Source: VAZQ01 sp963817135 (GTDB taxonomy: Bacteria > Pseudomonadota > Alphaproteobacteria > Rhizobiales > Xanthobacteraceae). Taken from it: 64,000 nt of DNA. How positions within the stretch are numbered: position 1 is the first letter of the stretch; every line of letters begins with the position of its first letter. Location of the stretch: contig CAWFNG010000007.1 in assembly GCA_963817135.1 (NCBI GenBank), forward strand, positions 62,001 to 126,000. The letters are read 5' to 3'. The translations under genes and the position numbers were made by a program. A model generated the notes under the pieces. It saw nothing but the letters and a program-made list of their open reading frames with translations, ran no database searches and had not been told where the DNA came from. Shown here piece after piece: positions 24,556-33,437 of this stretch.

Positions 24556-27500
24556 ATGCGACCGGCGATGATGCTGCGATTTCTGCAGATAATTGCTGCA
24601 TTCACAGCTCTGGGCCTTGCGAGTGTGCCCTCGCCAAGCGCCGCCCAGGAGCACGGCTATCTCGGGATCGAGCTGCAAAATCTCAGCGTCGAGCGTGCCC
24701 GCGATCTTCGTCTGGAAAACACAAAAGGCGTCCTTGTGCTGACCGCAAAGACTGGAACTCCGGCGCAGCAGGCGGGGCTGCGCACCGACGACGTCATTTT
24801 GGCGCTTGACGACTTGCCCATGACGGACCTGTCCCAGGTGGTCAATTATATCGGCGCTCGCACACCTGGGGCGAGCCTCAAGGTTTCCATTTTGCGGGCT
24901 GGAGAGCGCCGCGACTTGATCGCAACGGTTGGCCGCCTGCCTGAGTCGCTCGCCCTGATGGCGCAGATCGAAACACTGGAAAAGCAGCAGAGATATGCGG
25001 ACGCGCTGCCGCTTGCGGAGCGGCTGATCGGGCTGAACCAATCCAGTCCCGGCGATTTGACCGATGCGCATGCCGCCGCACTCACTCGCATCGGCAATCT
25101 GCTCTACGGGAGCGGCCGGTATCGCGAATCTGAGCCGTTTCTTCGCGGTGCAATCGCCATTCGCGAACGAACGCTTTCCAAGTCGGATGCCGAATTGGCC
25201 TGGTCTTACAACCAACTCGGCAACTCTCTCGACCAGCTCGGCCGTTATGCGGAGGCGATCGCGAATTACCGCAGCATGACCGCCGTCATGGAAGCTGCCC
25301 GCGGCCCCGATCATCCGGACGTTGCCGTAGGAATCGGCAATCTGGGTCGAACGCTGCGGCGCCAGGGACACGCCGAGGCCGGAGAGGAATATTTGCGGCG
25401 CGCCCTTGCCATTCGGGAGAAAGCCTTCGGTCCCGATCACGTCAATCTGGTTTGGACGCTGGTCGAACTTTCCGACACGCTCTACGCAACGGAACAATAT
25501 GCCGAGGCAGAGACCTTGCAGCGGCGCCTGCTCGCCATTCGGGAAAAATCGCTCGGCCCCAAGAACGCCGATGTCGCCTGGGCACACAACAAACTCGGCA
25601 ACACGCTCGGCAAGCTCAATCGCCACGACGAGGCCATTGAACAATATCGAAGCATGGTCGCGATCATGGAAGTTGCGCGCGGGCCGCAACACGACGATGT
25701 GGGATTGGGCCTCGGCAATCTCGGCTGGGCGCTGAACAATGCCGGACGCTATGCCGAGGCGGTTGCCCCCCTGAGGCGCGCGCTTGCGATCCGGGAAAAG
25801 GCGCTCGGACCGGAGCATAAAGACCTTACATGGCCATTGCAGAGGCTCGGCGACGCCCTGTTCGGGACCGGGGCTTATGCCGAAGCGGAGGCTATCCAGC
25901 GGCGCGCGCTGGCGATTCGGGACAAGACGCAAGCTCCGCCTCTGAACGAACCAATTCTGCGCATCGAGACGGGGATGCATACCGAACGAATTCGCATGGG
26001 GGTCGATGCAGCGTGCCGCCTGATCGTGACGGGCTCCGACGACAAAACAGTACGGCTTTGGGCGCTGCCAAATGAGGCGACCGGCGAGCTCAAATTGCTG
26101 CGCATCATCCGCGTGCCGATTGGAGATGGCGACGAGGGAAAAATCTTTGCGGTTGCGCTTTCTCCTGACGGCAAGCTGATAGCGGCCGGCGGCTGGACAA
26201 CCAGCGGCGACCACCGCGTGTACCTGTTCGATCCGGCAACGGGCAAGCTTATCGGCCGGATCGGCAACGTGTCGAATGTGATCAACTATCTGACCTTCTC
26301 ACCCGACGGCAAATATCTGGCGGCGCTGATTCACGGGGGGCAAGGCCTGAGAGTGTGGGAAACCAAGGATTGGACGCTCGTCGGCAAAGATACCGATTAC
26401 GGCGGCGCGCTCAACGGTGCGGCAGCATTCGATCAAACCGGCAGGCTTTACACCGCGGCCTATGACGGTTACTTGCGCCGCTACGGGCCGGACTTCAAGC
26501 TGGAAGCGAAGACACGCACGTCCGCAGGCGAGAAGCCCGGGGCGATTGCAATCCATCCAAAGGGCGAGACGGTTGCCGTGGGATTCGACGACGTCGCGGA
26601 CGTCGACATCTATGACGCCAAGGATCTTTCGCGCCTGTTCGTCGCCCAGACGTCCGGAGCGAGATACGGCATGTTTGGGGTCGGCTGGTCGGCTGACGGA
26701 GAACGGCTGTTTGCGGGCGGCCGTTACAGCATCGACGGGAGGATTCCGATTCGGTTCTGGGATCACGAAGGCCGCGGGCGCGGGACCATCGTGCCGGTGG
26801 CCAACAGCAGCATCATGAGCGTTGCGCCCTGCCGCGACGGCATGGCGATCGCCTCGTCGGATCCGGCGATCGGGGTAATCTCGCTCACGGGCGAGAAGCA
26901 GGTCTGGCTGGAAGGCGTCAAGCCCGACCTGCGCGGGACGCGCGGCAAGGATTTCACCGTATCGGTCGACGGCAGCAAAGTGCGGTTCGGTCTGGAACGC
27001 GACGGGAACTTGCCCGTCCTGTTCGACCTTGTCACCAACCGGCTCGTCGACCAGCCTGAGCCCGTGGACAGCCTTGCGGCTCCCGATGTGCGACGCCTCA
27101 ACGTCACCGATTGGATGAATAACAAGGCGCCCAAGCTCGACGGCAAGCCGCTGCAACTGCAACAGCTTGAAGAATCGCGTTCGCTCGCTATCGCACCTTC
27201 CGGCGACCGCCTTGTACTCGGGTCGGATTGGTCGCTGCGAAGTTTTGACAAAACCGGCAGGCCGCTGTGGCGTAAGGCCACCACGGGGATCGTGTGGGGC
27301 GTCAATGTCAGCGCCGATGGCAGGTTCATCCTTGCTGCCTATAGCGATGGTACCATCCGCTGGCATCGATTGTCGGATGGCGAGCAGATCCTCGCCTTGT
27401 TCGTGCATCCAAAAACGCGCGAATGGGTACTGTGGACCCCGCAAGGCTACTTTGCCTCATCGCCGAACGGCGACGAGTACATCGGTTGGCATCTCAACAA

Positions 27501-28701
27501 AGGCTGGGCACAGCCGGGAGACTTCGTCACCGCGGCGCGGCTGAGAAAGCACCTCTACCGCCCGGATATCGTCAAGCGCGCCTTCGAATTGGCCGATGCG
27601 GAAGCAGCGGTACGCGAAGCGGGGTTGTCCGGATTCAGGCTAGCCGACCTGTCGACCCGAACGCCGCCGGCATTCCGCATCGTCGATCCCAACGACAAGA
27701 TGCATGCCGAACACAGCCCAGTCGCCGTGCGACTCGATATCGGCGCTTCCGACGAGCCGGTAACCGGCTTCGACATCAAAGTGAATGGCAAACAGGTGAC
27801 CCCTCGCGCCGTGCGCGATCTCCCGCGCTCCGCCGCCGATGCGCATATCCGCACCCTCAACGTTCCGCTGGAAAAGGGCGAGAACCGCATTCAGATCGCG
27901 GCCCGTAACGCCGTAGGCGAGAGCGTCAATGAGTTGGTCGTCTATCTCGACGGCGAAGGCATGCTCGACCGGAAGGGAAGGTTGTTCGTCCTGGCGATCG
28001 GCGTGGACGCCTATGCGAAACTGGGCCCGCAAAACGCGCTGCGATTTGCCAGCGCCGACGCCCGCCTCATTGTCGAAACGCTGAGCAAGAAGGCGGGGCC
28101 GCTGCATACCGAGGTCAAGGCGAAGCTCCTGGTCAGCGGGGGCGACACGGCGCCGACCAAAGCCAATATCGAGGACGCCCTGCTCCTGTTCCGCGAAGCC
28201 AGACCGGAGGACACGGTGGTCCTGTTCCTCGCCGGGCACGGCGTGAACGAGGGTGCCGATTATCTGTTCATGCCGGAGGATGCGCAGTTCACCGAAGACG
28301 GCCAGCATTGGCGGCCGTCATCGGTGGTGAGGTGGCATATTCTGCAACAGGCGCTGCAGGACGCCCAGGGCAGCAGAATCATGCTGGTCGATACCTGCCA
28401 TTCGCGCGGCGCCTACAACCCGCGTCTCATCAAGGATGCCAACGACGCGAATATCGTCGTGTTGTCGGCCACCGACAGCGCAACCGAGGCGCAGGAGAGA
28501 AGCGAGTTGGGGCATGGTGTTTTCACCTACGCGCTCCACAAAGGCCTCACTGGAGCCGCCGATTTCATGAAGCGAGGCGCGGTGCGCATTCTGGCGCTGT
28601 CACAATTTGTTTCCGAGGAAGTCAAGCGACTGACGAACGACGAGCAGGAGCCGACCTTCAGCGCATCCGGGGTGAAGAATTTCGTGATGGCCACGCCTTA
28701 A
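24556..28701 (+). CDS. Exported PDZ-TPR-WD40-caspase fusion protein
   Basis: A 1381-residue multidomain protein. A signal peptide (residues 1-30, LQIIAAFTALGLASVPSPSA, then AQ) is followed by a PDZ domain (about 33-130; YLGIELQNL, GTPAQQAGLRTDDVILALDD). Next is a run of 42-residue TPRs (about 140-460; A-L-A-I-R-E-K-A-x-G-P-D-H), then WD40-like propeller repeats (about 475-960; GSDDKTVRLWALP, ALSPDGKLIAAGG, TFSPDGKYLAALI) and an Ig-like strand-rich linker. A caspase-type peptidase C14 domain closes it (about 1140-1381). The dyad is intact: His1228 in VVLFLAGHGVNEGAD and Cys1281 in RIMLVDTCHSRGAYN. No good ribosome site precedes either ATG (24556 or 24568). The targets are unknown. Confidence 0.88.
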   Translation: MRPAMMLRFLQIIAAFTALGLASVPSPSAAQEHGYLGIELQNLSVERARDLRLENTKGVLVLTAKTGTPAQQAGLRTDDVILALDDLPMTDLSQVVNYIGARTPGASLKVSILRAGERRDLIATVGRLPESLALMAQIETLEKQQRYADALPLAERLIGLNQSSPGDLTDAHAAALTRIGNLLYGSGRYRESEPFLRGAIAIRERTLSKSDAELAWSYNQLGNSLDQLGRYAEAIANYRSMTAVMEAARGPDHPDVAVGIGNLGRTLRRQGHAEAGEEYLRRALAIREKAFGPDHVNLVWTLVELSDTLYATEQYAEAETLQRRLLAIREKSLGPKNADVAWAHNKLGNTLGKLNRHDEAIEQYRSMVAIMEVARGPQHDDVGLGLGNLGWALNNAGRYAEAVAPLRRALAIREKALGPEHKDLTWPLQRLGDALFGTGAYAEAEAIQRRALAIRDKTQAPPLNEPILRIETGMHTERIRMGVDAACRLIVTGSDDKTVRLWALPNEATGELKLLRIIRVPIGDGDEGKIFAVALSPDGKLIAAGGWTTSGDHRVYLFDPATGKLIGRIGNVSNVINYLTFSPDGKYLAALIHGGQGLRVWETKDWTLVGKDTDYGGALNGAAAFDQTGRLYTAAYDGYLRRYGPDFKLEAKTRTSAGEKPGAIAIHPKGETVAVGFDDVADVDIYDAKDLSRLFVAQTSGARYGMFGVGWSADGERLFAGGRYSIDGRIPIRFWDHEGRGRGTIVPVANSSIMSVAPCRDGMAIASSDPAIGVISLTGEKQVWLEGVKPDLRGTRGKDFTVSVDGSKVRFGLERDGNLPVLFDLVTNRLVDQPEPVDSLAAPDVRRLNVTDWMNNKAPKLDGKPLQLQQLEESRSLAIAPSGDRLVLGSDWSLRSFDKTGRPLWRKATTGIVWGVNVSADGRFILAAYSDGTIRWHRLSDGEQILALFVHPKTREWVLWTPQGYFASSPNGDEYIGWHLNKGWAQPGDFVTAARLRKHLYRPDIVKRAFELADAEAAVREAGLSGFRLADLSTRTPPAFRIVDPNDKMHAEHSPVAVRLDIGASDEPVTGFDIKVNGKQVTPRAVRDLPRSAADAHIRTLNVPLEKGENRIQIAARNAVGESVNELVVYLDGEGMLDRKGRLFVLAIGVDAYAKLGPQNALRFASADARLIVETLSKKAGPLHTEVKAKLLVSGGDTAPTKANIEDALLLFREARPEDTVVLFLAGHGVNEGADYLFMPEDAQFTEDGQHWRPSSVVRWHILQQALQDAQGSRIMLVDTCHSRGAYNPRLIKDANDANIVVLSATDSATEAQERSELGHGVFTYALHKGLTGAADFMKRGAVRILALSQFVSEEVKRLTNDEQEPTFSASGVKNFVMATP

Positions 28702-28751
28702 CCCTACCAGTTGGGTCTCGTTAGAACTCAACCCAGCCTACACAAGCTTGT

Positions 28752-29750
28752 TTATGCAGCGCGCCGGTTGCGTCGCTCGACATGGTCGAGGCGCCAGATG
28801 GTGATACGCCGCGCCAGATCCGGCGCGTCCAGAATGGCGATGACCAAAAGAATAATGCCGGTGACGAGATCGTGTACATGCGGCTCGACGCCGATCGCGC
28901 TCAGGCCGGAACGCAGGATGCAAAGGGTGAGCACCCCTGCTGCAATACCCATCGGGGTGCCGCGGCCGCCGGCCACCGACACACCGCCGACAATGGCCGC
29001 CGCGGCCGCGGGCGCGAGCACGTCAGCGAGCGCGACCGGGGAGGCCGCGCCAAGCCCATAGCTCAGCAGCACGCCCGCAAGCGCAGCCGAGGCGCCCGAG
29101 GCAGCGAACGCGCCGATGACAATGCGATCCGTGTTGAGGCCGGCGATGCGGCTGGCACGGCGATCGCTGCCGGTCGCGATCACATCGCGTCCAATATGGG
29201 TGCAGGCCATCACCAGCGCCGCCAGCACGAATATCGCGAGCGCCGCGGCGCTTCGCACCGAGATGAGGTTGGCAATGGGCGCATTGAGCTCCAATGCCAC
29301 CGCAATATTGGGATATCCGATCGTCTTGTTCTCCGTCAGCACATACGTGATGCCTTGCAACGTGAGTAGCCCCCCAAGCGTAACGCCGACCGAACTCAGG
29401 CCCAGCCGTGTCATGATGAGACCTTGCAACATGCCGCTTGCGGCGCCGGCGCCGACCCCGAGAAGCACTCCGAGCCAGGGGTTTGCCACGCCCGTCATTA
29501 CTGCGATGCAGCCGGCAAGGCCGACCACCCCTGCAACGGAAAGGTCGAACTCGCGCACCAGCATCGACAGGCCCAAGCCCAGCGCCACCAGACCCAGCGT
29601 GGCAAACAACTGCATCACGCTGAAAATCGTGCCGACGCTGAAGAAATAGCCGCTGCCGCGGTCGATCAGCGCCAGCACCACGATGGCGCCTGCCATGATG
29701 GTGAAAGGCCGCGCCGCGGGAGCAAGCAGGACTTTGGCTGCCCGCGTCAT
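28752..29750 (-). CDS. Sugar-type ABC transporter permease (RbsC/AraH family), second permease
   Basis: A 332-residue inner-membrane permease with about nine hydrophobic segments. The start MTRAAKVLLAPAARPFTIMA overlaps the stop of the preceding permease gene (ATGA). Family signs are DLSVAGVVGLAGCIAVM, GLIMTRLGLSSVGVTLGG and, near the C-terminus, GGVSVAGGRGTPMGIAAGVL, which resembles the G-G-x-S-x-x-G-G-x-G cytoplasmic loop that docks on the ATPase. It is the last of four genes forming a complete importer: binding protein, ATPase and two permeases. The C-terminal tail is basic (DHVERRNRRAA). Confidence 0.9.
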   Translation of the reverse strand: MTRAAKVLLAPAARPFTIMAGAIVVLALIDRGSGYFFSVGTIFSVMQLFATLGLVALGLGLSMLVREFDLSVAGVVGLAGCIAVMTGVANPWLGVLLGVGAGAASGMLQGLIMTRLGLSSVGVTLGGLLTLQGITYVLTENKTIGYPNIAVALELNAPIANLISVRSAAALAIFVLAALVMACTHIGRDVIATGSDRRASRIAGLNTDRIVIGAFAASGASAALAGVLLSYGLGAASPVALADVLAPAAAAAIVGGVSVAGGRGTPMGIAAGVLTLCILRSGLSAIGVEPHVHDLVTGIILLVIAILDAPDLARRITIWRLDHVERRNRRAA

Positions 29751-30805
29751 CGGCGCTCGCTGATGGTGTGAAGCATGATGACGGCGAGAACGATGAGACC
29801 GGTGATGAGGTATTGCAGTTGCTGGCTGAATCCGCGCAGCAGCAGCACAACTTCAATGATGGCGATAACGGTCACGCCGATCAGCGTGCGCACCACGGAG
29901 CCGGAGCCGCCCGCGATACCGGTGCCGCCCACGAGCACGGCGGCGATCGCCGCATAATCGTAACCCGCGCCGAGCTCCATATCGCCCGAGCCGTAGCGAG
30001 CCGCAAGCAGCACCCCCGACAGCGCGGAGCACGCGCCGGCGATGGCATAGGCGACGGTAATGGCGCCTGTTGTCCCGATCCCGGCGGCAGTGGCGGCGCG
30101 CTGGTTGCTGCCGACCATGACCATCGCCCGCCCGATGCGCGTCCACGACAGGATGAATTGGCCGATTACCACGGTGGCAAAAAAATAGAGGGCTTCGATC
30201 GGTACGCCGAACATGCGGCCCTTGAACATCTGCAAGCCTGCCCCGCCCGGATAAATGCGCTGTCCGCCGGTAGCGAGCGCGGCACCGCCCACCAGGAGCG
30301 AGAGACCGGCGATACTCACCAGGATGGGATTGGCGCGGATATAGCCGACCAGCACACCCTGCGCCGCCGTGATGACGACACCGAAAAGAATGGCCAGCGC
30401 AAAGGCACGCAGCACGCCCAATGACAGGCTCGCCAGAAAGATGAGCGCCGAAGCCGAAACCGTCGCCCCGAGGCACAGCGACATGATGTTGCCGGTGAGC
30501 GTGATGAAGGTCATTCCGACGGCGACGCAGCCGATGAAGGAAATTGCATTGAGCAACGCGTTGATGCTCAGGGGCGAAGTGAAGCCCGGCGTGATCACCG
30601 CAAAGATCCCAATTGCCGCGCCGGCGATACTACGCACTGCAAGGACAAGATGCCGCGCCCGGCTGCCGGCTCGTGGTCCGATTCCGAAGTTCGCCACCAG
30701 GCGCGGCACGTTCAGATGCGAACTTCGGAATCTAAGGACCACCAGCAACTCTATGATTTCTAGTGCGGTTTTGAATTTGAAGTTCCTAAACGAGCTTGCG
30801 GCCAA
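29747..30805 (-). CDS. Sugar-type ABC transporter permease, first permease, with repeat-derived N-terminus
   Basis: A 352-residue frame whose family-like part starts near residue 50 (LVLAVRSIAGAAIGIFAVIT is the first membrane segment). It continues with NIMSLCLGATVSASALIF, GYIRANPILVSIAGLSLLVG and GGTGIAGGSGSVVRTLIGV. The TTG start at 30805 and roughly 44 following codons (MAASSFRNFKFKTALEIIEL and on) lie inside the double-hairpin element 30673-30837. No ATG occurs between the element and the first membrane segment; the only native-side candidate is GTG 30637, inside that segment. So either the element supplies the working start or the gene is damaged. The stop overlaps the next permease. Confidence 0.8.
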   Translation of the reverse strand: MAASSFRNFKFKTALEIIELLVVLRFRSSHLNVPRLVANFGIGPRAGSRARHLVLAVRSIAGAAIGIFAVITPGFTSPLSINALLNAISFIGCVAVGMTFITLTGNIMSLCLGATVSASALIFLASLSLGVLRAFALAILFGVVITAAQGVLVGYIRANPILVSIAGLSLLVGGAALATGGQRIYPGGAGLQMFKGRMFGVPIEALYFFATVVIGQFILSWTRIGRAMVMVGSNQRAATAAGIGTTGAITVAYAIAGACSALSGVLLAARYGSGDMELGAGYDYAAIAAVLVGGTGIAGGSGSVVRTLIGVTVIAIIEVVLLLRGFSQQLQYLITGLIVLAVIMLHTISERR

Positions 30806-30837
30806 TTATGATAGGAACTTCAAATTCACCGCACTAG
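30673..30837 (-). repeat. Double-hairpin intergenic element, copy B
   Basis: This is the reverse complement of copy A (4483-4650), with roughly nine bases in ten the same. The GTGGTCC/GGACCAC hairpin lies at the left end and the CTAGTGCGG/GCACTAG hairpin at the right. It sits between the ATPase and first permease genes of the sugar importer and is read through by the permease frame, which it supplies with a TTG start. The ATPase stop is 31 bases beyond its right end. Confidence 0.9.
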
Positions 30838-30867
30838 GTCGAAAGCGTGCCTGCAGAGAAACGACGC

Positions 30868-32361
30868 TCATGCCGCCTCGGCCTGATGGGTGATATCGGC
30901 CAGCACACGCTGTATATCGGCTTCGCCGCGCCGATAGGTGGCGATCTGGCGGCCGCGATACATCGTGATGATGACGTCTGCCATGCCGACAACTTCTTCG
31001 ATGTCGGAGGAGGCTATAAGCAGACAATAGCCGCGATCGCAGAATTGCCGTATCAGCCGATAGATTTCCGCCCGTGCGCCAACATCGACGCCGCGCGTGG
31101 GCTCGTTCATCAGCAGTATGCCGGGCGTCCCGCCGCCGATCGAGCGTCCGAACGCGAGCTTCTGCTGGTTGCCGCCGCTGAGTTCGTCGGCCGGCGAAGC
31201 CAGCCGGGTCCGGTCAATCCCCACGGCAGCGGCCAATTTGGCCGCGGTGGCGCGCAATAGGGGCCGCAGCAGCAAGCCCGCGCGGCTGTAATCGGCGAAC
31301 TGAGTTGCAACGAGATTATGGCCCACGCTCAGGCGCAGAAAGACTCCTTCCCCCGCGCGATCCTCGGAGATGAACTCGATCCCGCATGTATGCGCCTTCC
31401 CTCTCGAGCGAAGCGGCAATGACTTTCCCGCCACCCTCATCTCGCCGCTCGCGTCGAATGCAAGTCCGGCCAACGCCCGCAGGACTTCGATCGCGCCGGA
31501 GCCGATCTGCCCGGCGAGACAGATCACCATGCCGCGCCGGGCGGTGAGATTGAAATCCCGGACAACCGGCGGCACGCGGAGATTAGCCACCTCCAGCATG
31601 GGCTCGCCGGGCCTGCTTTCCCAGCGCGGATACATCTCGCCAATGCTGCGACCGAGCATCATCTGCATCAGATGCCCGCGATCGATATCGGCGGTACGGC
31701 GCGTGCCAACCAGCTCCCCATTGCGCAGCACGGAGACGGCATCGCAGATTTGAAATACCTCGCCGAGCCGGTGGGTAATGTAGATGATCGACTTGCCTTC
31801 CGCCTTGAGCGCGCGCAACGCATTAAAGATACGCTCGATCTCGATATCCGACAGCGTGGCGGTGGGCTCGTCGAGTATGAAGACCCGTGCGTCCCGCGTG
31901 AGCATGCGAGCCAGTTCGACGAGCTGCCGCTGTCCGATGCTGAGCTGCGAAATCGGCGCCGCAGGCGAAAGATCGCCCAAGCCGACCTTTTCCAGAGCCT
32001 GACGGGCGCGCTCGCGCAATGCCTTGCGGCGGTGAAAAAACGGCACTTCGCGGTTGCCCAGCCAGATATTATCGAGCACCGACAATGCAGGGGCGAGGCT
32101 CAGCTCTTGTGCCACAAGTGCAATGCCGAGCTTTTGCGCGTGCTGCGGGTCGACAATTTCGGTTGGCCTGCCATCAACGAGAACCAAGCCGCTGTCAGCC
32201 CGATGCACGCCGGTAATGATCTTGACCAGCGTGCTCTTGCCCGCGCCATTCTCGCCGCAGATCGCGCGGATTTCCTGCACGTCGAGCGCCAGGGTGACGT
32301 CCTTGAGAACCTCGTTCGGGCCGAACCGCTTGGTCAGCCCTTCGACAGCGAGGACGGCCAT
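30868..32361 (-). CDS. Sugar ABC transporter ATP-binding protein (RbsA/XylG type)
   Basis: A 497-residue tandem ATPase. The first domain has Walker A at residues 36-44 (GENGAGKST), signature LSIGQRQLVELARML and Walker B VFILDEPTATLS. The second domain has a degenerate Walker A (GQIGSGAIEVLRALAGL), the usual state for this family, signature DELSGGNQQKLAFGRSI and Walker B ILLMNEPTRGVDVG. It powers the pair of RbsC-type permeases encoded downstream; the gene starts 11 bases after the binding-protein stop. It is separated from the permeases by the repeat element, which may dampen or process the transcript there. Confidence 0.93.
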   Translation of the reverse strand: MAVLAVEGLTKRFGPNEVLKDVTLALDVQEIRAICGENGAGKSTLVKIITGVHRADSGLVLVDGRPTEIVDPQHAQKLGIALVAQELSLAPALSVLDNIWLGNREVPFFHRRKALRERARQALEKVGLGDLSPAAPISQLSIGQRQLVELARMLTRDARVFILDEPTATLSDIEIERIFNALRALKAEGKSIIYITHRLGEVFQICDAVSVLRNGELVGTRRTADIDRGHLMQMMLGRSIGEMYPRWESRPGEPMLEVANLRVPPVVRDFNLTARRGMVICLAGQIGSGAIEVLRALAGLAFDASGEMRVAGKSLPLRSRGKAHTCGIEFISEDRAGEGVFLRLSVGHNLVATQFADYSRAGLLLRPLLRATAAKLAAAVGIDRTRLASPADELSGGNQQKLAFGRSIGGGTPGILLMNEPTRGVDVGARAEIYRLIRQFCDRGYCLLIASSDIEEVVGMADVIITMYRGRQIATYRRGEADIQRVLADITHQAEAA

Positions 32362-32372
32362 TGCCGCGTGAT

Positions 32373-33350
32373 TTAATACGAGCAGCCCGCCGTGAATTGT
32401 CCGACATTCTCTTTGCTGATGCCGTAGACCGGCACCAGCTCGTATTTCTTGAGCTTCTCGCCATTGAAAAGGGCGGCCACTTTCTGCACGGTCACTTCCG
32501 CCTCTTGCGTGGGGATTTGCGTGGCGGTGCTGTACTGCTGTCCGGAATTGATGTGAACAATGCCGTCCTTCATGCAGTTGCTGGCGACAATCACGATGCC
32601 TTTGTCAGCGACTCCAGCCTTGAGACCCGCGGACTCCACCGCCTGAATGGAACCCGTCGCCTGATTGTCGGCCATGGCGAAAATGCCGTCGACGCCGCCA
32701 CGCCCGCTGAAGCGCACCAGCAGTTCACCGGTGATCTTCTCGGTGAGCGCGGTATTCCATTTGCCGTCTTCCACCGCGACCAGGGCGATGCCGGGGTGTT
32801 TCGCGAGCACGGCGTTGAACGCCTCCATGCGCGTCCCCACGTGGATCTGCTGCGCGAGACCGGTCACTGCGATGACCTGTGCCTTGTCTTTTCCCTCAGC
32901 CGCCAGACCCTTGACCATGTTCTCGCCGGCGATGCGTCCAAGCTCGCTGTGATCGGTGCCGACATAGGACGTAAACAGCTCTTCATAGTCCTTCTTGATG
33001 GGCGTCGCCCAAAGAATGACCGGAATGCCGGCCGCCTTCGCGCGGGTCAGCGCCGGCACAATTGCCTGATCGTTGACGTAGCACAGCACGATGATATCGA
33101 ATTTCTGCGCAATGGCGTCATCGATCTGCTGCGATTGCACCGCCGCGTCGTAATTGGAACTGAAATTCGTCACCTTCATGCCTGCCTGGGTGGCGAGCTT
33201 CGCGAAAGTTGCCGTCCAGGCGCCGATATAAGGATTGGTGTTGGCGGTGCCGAGCAGCATCACCCGCTTGCCCTCCGCCGAAGCGAACGCATCGTGACCG
33301 AGCGGCAGACTCACCAGTAGAAATGCGAACAGTCCCAGCAGCAAGCGCAT
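32373..33350 (-). CDS. Sugar-type periplasmic binding protein (RbsB-like)
   Basis: A 325-residue binding protein and first gene of the importer operon. The start MRLLLGLFAFLLVSLPLGHD at 33350 is fixed by GAGGAG upstream and the signal peptide (cleavage near AFA-SAE); an ORF starting farther out is not needed. The mature part shows the Peripla_BP_4 pattern: VMLLGTANTNPYIGAWTATF, AAVQSQQIDDAIAQKFDIIV, TDHSELGRIAGENMVKGLA, GVDGIFAMADNQATGSIQAV. These proteins bind sugars, polyols or similar small solutes. The neighbouring oxidative genes make a non-sugar solute possible. Confidence 0.9.
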   Translation of the reverse strand: MRLLLGLFAFLLVSLPLGHDAFASAEGKRVMLLGTANTNPYIGAWTATFAKLATQAGMKVTNFSSNYDAAVQSQQIDDAIAQKFDIIVLCYVNDQAIVPALTRAKAAGIPVILWATPIKKDYEELFTSYVGTDHSELGRIAGENMVKGLAAEGKDKAQVIAVTGLAQQIHVGTRMEAFNAVLAKHPGIALVAVEDGKWNTALTEKITGELLVRFSGRGGVDGIFAMADNQATGSIQAVESAGLKAGVADKGIVIVASNCMKDGIVHINSGQQYSTATQIPTQEAEVTVQKVAALFNGEKLKKYELVPVYGISKENVGQFTAGCSY

Positions 33351-33437
33351 GGAAATCTCCTCTCGGCAGGCCACGACACGGAAAATGCTAACCTCAATCA
33401 ACGGGCCGCGCCAGAAGACATCGCCAAAGCCAGCACG

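Noticed and set aside
24475..26214. 579-codon leftward frame opposite the PDZ-TPR part
   Set aside because: It mirrors the periodic TPR coding sequence and shows no independent family features.
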